Origin: Persicaria tinctoria
Lineage: Eukaryota > Streptophyta > Magnoliopsida > Caryophyllales > Polygonaceae
Length of the DNA: 64,000 bases
Assembly: GCA_037127255.1 (NCBI GenBank)
Contig: JBANSL010000002.1
Location: forward strand, 7,050,001-7,114,000
Direction of reading: 5' to 3'
The position numbers and the translations under genes were made by a program. The notes beneath the pieces were generated by a model. It did no database searches, was not told the DNA's origin, and saw only the letters and a program-made list of their open reading frames with translations. Shown in pieces: positions 59,742-64,000 of the stretch. Position 1 is the first letter of the stretch; the number at the start of each line of letters is the position of its first letter.

Positions 59742-59772
59742 CTAGTTTTATTTTACCCGCACGCTTGTGCGG
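59742..59772 (-). mobile_element. Helitron 3' terminus
   Basis: On the minus strand the order is hairpin CCGCAC-AAGC-GTGCGG, 11 bases, then CTAG followed by T. This is the canonical Helitron 3' end (CTRR with a hairpin 10-12 bases upstream, insertion before T). The AT-rich sequence to the right, including two related blocks at 60331 and 60812, may be its body. The 5' TC end could not be fixed. Confidence 0.55.
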
Positions 59773-60330
59773 TTGATTAATATATTTTATTATATTAAAA
59801 ATATTTATTATTTTTTTAGTAAATTATGATGGTTTAAACCGTTTATTTGAAATCCTTTTAATTATAAAGGTTTTAAATGCTCTTAAATCAATATACAAAC
59901 AAAGATGTAAATAATTATTGTTGATTATAATAAGATTTATAGCGAACTAATATATGGATAATTAGAGTTAAGAGATACATTATCTATTTTTAGTAAGGAA
60001 AGAGATATACTATCTAAAGGTTAGACATAATTTTCTTATGATTTATATTGTAATCCGATTAAATGATTTAGTATAGTATGTTGGAGATTAATCTTTTCAT
60101 GACATACATACATAAGATTTATTTATTCATTAAAAAAAATTCTTGTTTATAAGATATACTCAATAGGTCAAATTTCAATAATCAATAGTAAGAAAGATAG
60201 AACTTTTGCTTGGATAAATACATAAATTTCTTTAATTTGTAGATATATATATATATAAAGATACGTAATAAATCCAAAACAATTCAAACATGTGAGATAA
60301 ATTTGAAAATTAATCTGAATATTTATATTA

Positions 60331-60983
60331 AAAATGATAGGTTTTGTAACCCCTTAAGATATGATGTTGAATATTTATATTAAAAATTTAATTTAATCTT
60401 CAATTAAAATAGACACATATGATGACACGTGTATAAATAGATGATGAAATCGTCTAACATGTCTTAAATAGATTGGATCATCATTAATTGACGTGTCAAA
60501 GACCCGGGTCAGATCAATTAATTATATATTGAATTATAAATAGTTTTATACATCAATTAATGATATTAGTAGCTAAGTACCTTTCGCTCAAAAAAAAAAA
60601 GTAGCTACGTACCTAGCTATGTATATAAATCTTAAGGTTAATTCAATAGTGATAGGAATAATGGGAATACATAAAACATTAAATTAATTTGTATAATTGA
60701 ATAGTGTTTATCTTTTTGTTAGTGATATATAAAACAAATCTAACCTTTTTCATATAAATTAATCTAATCTATATTTTTTTCTAGATAAAATATCTATAAA
60801 ACAATTTAAGTAAAATGATAAGATTTGTAAGATATGATGTTGAATATTTATAATAAAAATTAATTTAATCATTAATTAAAATGGACGCATAGGATGACAC
60901 GTGTATACATAGATAGAGTTATCGTCTAACGTGGCTTAGATTTATTGGATCATCATTAATTGACGTGGCCAAAACCCGTCCCA
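60331..60983 (+). repeat. Pair of about 175-bp direct repeats
   Basis: The blocks 60331-60510 and 60812-60983 share AAAATGATA(G/A)GTTTTGTAA-like starts, GATATGATGTTGAATATTTAT, GATGACACGTGTATA and GGATCATCATTAATTGACGTG in the same order, with scattered differences. Both carry ACACGTGT, a G-box-like core. They may be part of a Helitron body. Confidence 0.7.
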
Positions 60984-61534
60984 TATCGCACCAGAAAATG
61001 ACACGTAAGCGAATTGCACCAGAGCCCGCCACATAGGATTTCCACGCCTCTGCTGATTGATTGAGTTGTTATCTTTCTCGAATAATCATTTTACAATTCA
61101 ACACCTAAACTATGTTTCAACACTTGCATAAAATTTTACCAACTGATTTTTTTTGTTGAAGAACTTTACACAGAATTTCAGCACATTCAACTCATCATTA
61201 GGTACAGCAAGAACGGGTGGAGGGCTTAAGTTTCCAAACTGCACAGGGTCTTTCATGTATGTGAAGGCGTGAAGCTTCACAATCAATATCATTAGCTACG
61301 ACAAGAAAAGACAAGTGAATCGGAAGAAAAGATGGTGTATAATCGTATTTGACGATAAAACATCTGTTTTCATGGGTGCTAATGCAAAAGCTCCATAGCA
61401 AACCCTGTGAATTTCATCTACTTTTAAGAAGCCTAATTTATACCCACTTCTAAGAATGAAACTTCTCATTTGCACCTTCATTGTTACTCAAATGCGTTAC
61501 TTTTTCATTGTACTAATTAACATTAAAAAACTCG

Positions 61535-61608
61535 TAGCCTATGTGGGATTCAAACCCACGTCTTATGTGTATTGAACCACATTGCTCTACCATTTGAGCT
61601 AATAGGCC
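61535..61608 (-). tRNA. Second tRNA-like sequence, opposite orientation
   Basis: 74 bases on the minus strand with acceptor GGCCTAT/ATAGGCT, D-arm GCTC/GAGC, a 5-bp anticodon stem ATGTG/CACAT with an abnormal 8-base loop, and T-arm GTGGG-TTTGAAT-CCCAC. It shares acceptor and T-arm sequence with the copy at 59655-59725 but differs in the anticodon arm. Probably a tRNA pseudogene or tRNA-derived element. Confidence 0.55.
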
Positions 61609-63116
61609 TAAAACATAAATATTTACATTGGCAAAGTGATGAGGCTAGGCAAAGCATAAACTTGAATCAGATCGCTAAAAACGCTAAATAAAATCCATGC
61701 TAGCTACTGCAACATATTCCATGATTGGAGACTTTTATCAAGAGAATATCCAGAGAGCCACATGTTGTCTCTTGGAGAGCAAGATTAGCCGATCCTTTAT
61801 ATTTCTCTTTCAACAGAGTAGATTTCTATTTTTATCTAAGTAAAACTTTATTGAATCAAATACCACAAAATCATGAAGACTATTTTGCCTTAAAATTAAG
61901 CAGTCTGAGTTCACAGACTTTGGTAGACCTTAGATCAACACATGTGAAGATAAACGAAAGAGTTATACATATACCTTGACTCTAAAATAGATGCTGCTTA
62001 CAAACTTATTTTCTAAGTAACTAAATCCTTGTCTATCACCTATTAATGTTCTCATTTATCTTTTATTCAAACTATCATCTTTTCCATCTGAGCCTACTAG
62101 AAAGCTGAGTTAGAAAGCAATGAATAGAATTACAAGAGTTTTTCTTGAAATGAGATTATGAACCCATATTAGAAGGATGGTCATATCCCATTCAAATTTG
62201 GAAGCCAAGATGCACTTGACTAGTTGACTCTTCCAGGGCACAAAAGTAAATAAATAAAACTTGTTCAATGAGCGCACAAACTGGAACTGCAATCAGCAGG
62301 AAGCTACAAACTTCGAAGTCCTCAAAAGAGGGAAAAAAACAGTACAAATTCCAATGAAAATTGTAATCCAATAAAAAAATTAGAGTATAAAACCCCAAAT
62401 AAGAATCCAGAACTCCATCCTAGCATACAAAACCCAAGCAACTCAGGCCTCACAAATCGAATCGAATGTATCACCATACAATCAATCACACATCAAAATA
62501 GAAGCGCAATCACAAATCAAAAGCATTATTTGCCACAATCCAACGTGTACAAGATATTGGATGATCAAGTGATGAAAACGAGTATATAAGGCACTAGGCC
62601 TTAGTGTGTGTGTGTGTGTTTAGTCACTTTTATGTGATACCCACTCTTAGCTCTATCAAATACTAGTATCTCATAAGATAGTAGCTTAATTAGTCCTCTC
62701 AACTCCAACTCCACAAGGAAACATCAACACATAAATCAATTGAAATGGGAATAATGGACAACATGTTTCATTGTGTACTGAATGCCTATACATCTTTCTT
62801 AAATAAGTAGTTCATAATGGATCAGTCCTCATGAAACAGTAGTTCAGTATGTACCGAAGGCCTATATAACTTTCTTATATATCAAATACCCAATGAGACA
62901 GTAGCTCATTCCTCTCAACTACTCCATATAAGCATACAAATCAATTCAAATGGGAATACTGTCAATCCCTAATACGCAATCTTAAAATCCCAAAATCTAA
63001 ATCCATAAATTACACCCACAAATAATCAAAACCCTCAAATCAAAATCCATAAATTAGGCTCCATACATAGAAAATCAAAGAAACATGAATACCACAACCC
63101 TAGAATTTCACTTACT
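61609..63116. other. Interior of the 5.3-kb MULE, no gene recognised
   Basis: A GT microsatellite lies at about 62606-62620. An imperfectly repeated block follows between about 62640 and 62970 (AATCAATT(G/C)AAATGGGAATA, TCCTCTCAACT and GCCTATA(C/T) motifs recur about 200 bp apart). The right part reads like an intron on the minus strand. Confidence 0.4.
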
Positions 63117-63300
63117 AGCAGCCGCGCGCGTACGGCTCATAGCCACCTATGTCAAGCCCGACATTCGCCTTTGATTTCGTCGGAGTCGTGCACCACCGGC
63201 GTCGCAATCGGCTCCACCGGCGTCGGATCTTCAAGATTCGCCGATCTCCTCCCTCCTCACTTCTCTATCGTGAATCGCCTTCCCCATCTGTAGAAAGAAA
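63117..63300 (-). pseudogene. Second captured gene 5'-end-like fragment
   Basis: GC-rich on the minus strand, with CGCCGGTGGAGCCG-like repeats and a donor-like CTGCTA|GTAAGT near 63117, followed by T-rich sequence. An ATG near 63288 opens only a short frame. It mirrors the arrangement at the left end of the MULE, but the parent gene is not recognised. Confidence 0.3.
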
Positions 63301-63473
63301 CAAGTATTTTTTTTTAAAAAAAAATAACGTCAATGGTTAAAGAATTAACGGAGGGGCACACGACGAAAATTTTAAAAATCTCAGGGGTACCACGCGAAAT
63401 ATGTCAAACTTTGGTACACCACGTGAAATACGCCTTACCTCGGGGGTACCACGCGAAATTTCCGTTTAAATTA

Positions 63474-63829
63474 TAAGTTGCGTATGGTAATTAATTTAGC
63501 TAGTTTATAGTTAACATTGGGGGTTAAAAAAAAGCTTGTTTTTGAAGGTTTTTTTGGGTTTTGGGGGTTTATTTGATTTGAAAAGACAAGTATACCCTTA
63601 ATAACAACTAAATAAACTTCACTTTTTACAAATAAACATTTTTAGTCTCATACAGAGTTTATATTTTTTCATAAATTTTTAACTACTTTTTACCAACAGT
63701 TTATAAATTTTACCATGTTTATAATTTTAGTCAGTTTATTAACTCCGTCCCATACGAACCCATAGATGAGAGGATAGGAAAGAGAACGAGAGAGGCTTGG
63801 GATGAGTGATGAGACTTTGTAATTTTATA
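63474..63829. other. Intergenic, no gene seen
   Basis: AT- and G-run-rich sequence flanking the MULE, without coding frames. Confidence 0.4.
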
Positions 63830-64000
63830 TTCCCTCTGTTTAAAATTACTAAGTCATTTTAGGTTTTTGCACACATCTTAAGAAAAGCACAAAAGTGTTA
63901 CTTTTATACCCTTATTAATTATCCACCACCACTAACAATCAATAACCTTTCATAAAATAAGTCAAAAAGTTAAATTTTTCTTAACCCAATGCCTAAAAAA
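63830..64000. mobile_element. Left part of a Stowaway-like MITE, cut by the window edge
   Basis: TA at 63828-63829 is followed by TTCCCTCTGTTTAAAATTAC and AAGTCATTTTAGG, a Stowaway-type left terminus. The right terminus lies beyond the window. Confidence 0.55.

Larger units (their letters stand above)
58133..63464. mobile_element. 5.3-kb non-autonomous Mutator-like element (possible Pack-MULE)
   Basis: Both ends read CGGAAATTTCGC(A/G)TGGT inwards and the terminal inverted repeats match over about 125 bp (left to about 58262, right from about 63335). TTTAAATTA flanks the element exactly on both sides (58124-58132 and 63465-63473), a 9-bp Mutator duplication. No transposase frame exists inside. 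The cargo includes a nested MULE MITE (58360-58751), a gene-start-like GC-rich segment with donor on the plus strand (58760-58860), another in the opposite orientation near the right end (63300-63117), two tRNA-like sequences, and a Helitron 3' end. Carrying host-like fragments between long terminal repeats is the Pack-MULE pattern, though the donor genes are not identified. Confidence 0.85.

Noticed and set aside
60240..60257. TA dinucleotide run
   Set aside because: Ordinary short microsatellite in AT-rich DNA without further interest.
1..64000. CRISPR arrays, bacterial operons or phage-type systems
   Set aside because: The window is plant nuclear DNA with spliced genes; no regularly spaced repeats or prokaryotic gene clusters are present.

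Overview
The window is plant nuclear DNA. Genes carry many short U-rich introns, the intergenic DNA is AT-rich and packed with small transposons, and there is a plant-type U5 snRNA gene with USE and TATA elements. The gene set (TIC236, plastid-type endonuclease III, CPSF73-I, METTL18-like, farnesyltransferase alpha) and the codon and intron style indicate a eudicot. A lamiid such as the mint order is a guess from general protein similarity, not something the sequence proves.

Layout. 1-153 is the end of a CACTA transposon that has cut into a LINE-type retrotransposon (about 154-5035, minus strand; ORF2 nearly intact). 5099-5329 is a Stowaway-like MITE. 6283-6513 is a broken partial copy of the gene at 11755. 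6639-9365 (minus) holds a SAM-dependent methyltransferase/spermidine-synthase-like gene, possibly with two more 3' exons. It lies back to back with a U5 snRNA gene (about 10016-10134, plus). 11755-13374 encodes a 539-residue protein of unknown function built from an internal duplication. 14496-15553 holds two MITEs. 17565-20970 (plus, 7 coding exons) is a METTL18-type histidine methyltransferase. 21940-25465 (minus, 5 coding exons) is a CPSF73-I endonuclease, and 25935-29920 (plus, 5 exons) is the alpha subunit of protein farnesyl/geranylgeranyl transferase I; these two are head to head. 31008-36201 (minus, 11 exons) is an NTH1-type endonuclease III with one GC-AG intron. Two further MITEs lie just upstream of NTH1. 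38014-54699 (minus, 23 exons) is a complete TIC236 gene encoding about 2203 residues. From 55200 to the end there is no complete gene. That stretch is a nest of Mutator-like elements, including a 5.3-kb non-autonomous element (58133-63464) with its own 9-bp target duplication, a second MULE nested inside it, two tRNA-like sequences in opposite orientation, a Helitron 3' end and gene-start-like fragments.

The genes do not form an operon-like set; they are ordinary housekeeping genes for mRNA 3' processing, splicing, prenylation, DNA repair, ribosomal-protein methylation and plastid protein import. Exon boundaries were placed by hand from splice signals, reading phase and recognised protein families. 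In every recognised multi-exon gene the phases add up to an uninterrupted reading frame. No system that looks wholly new was found. The strongest candidates for follow-up are the composite 5.3-kb MULE, the internally duplicated orphan protein with its nearby pseudogene copy, and the long open frame upstream of the LINE ORF2.
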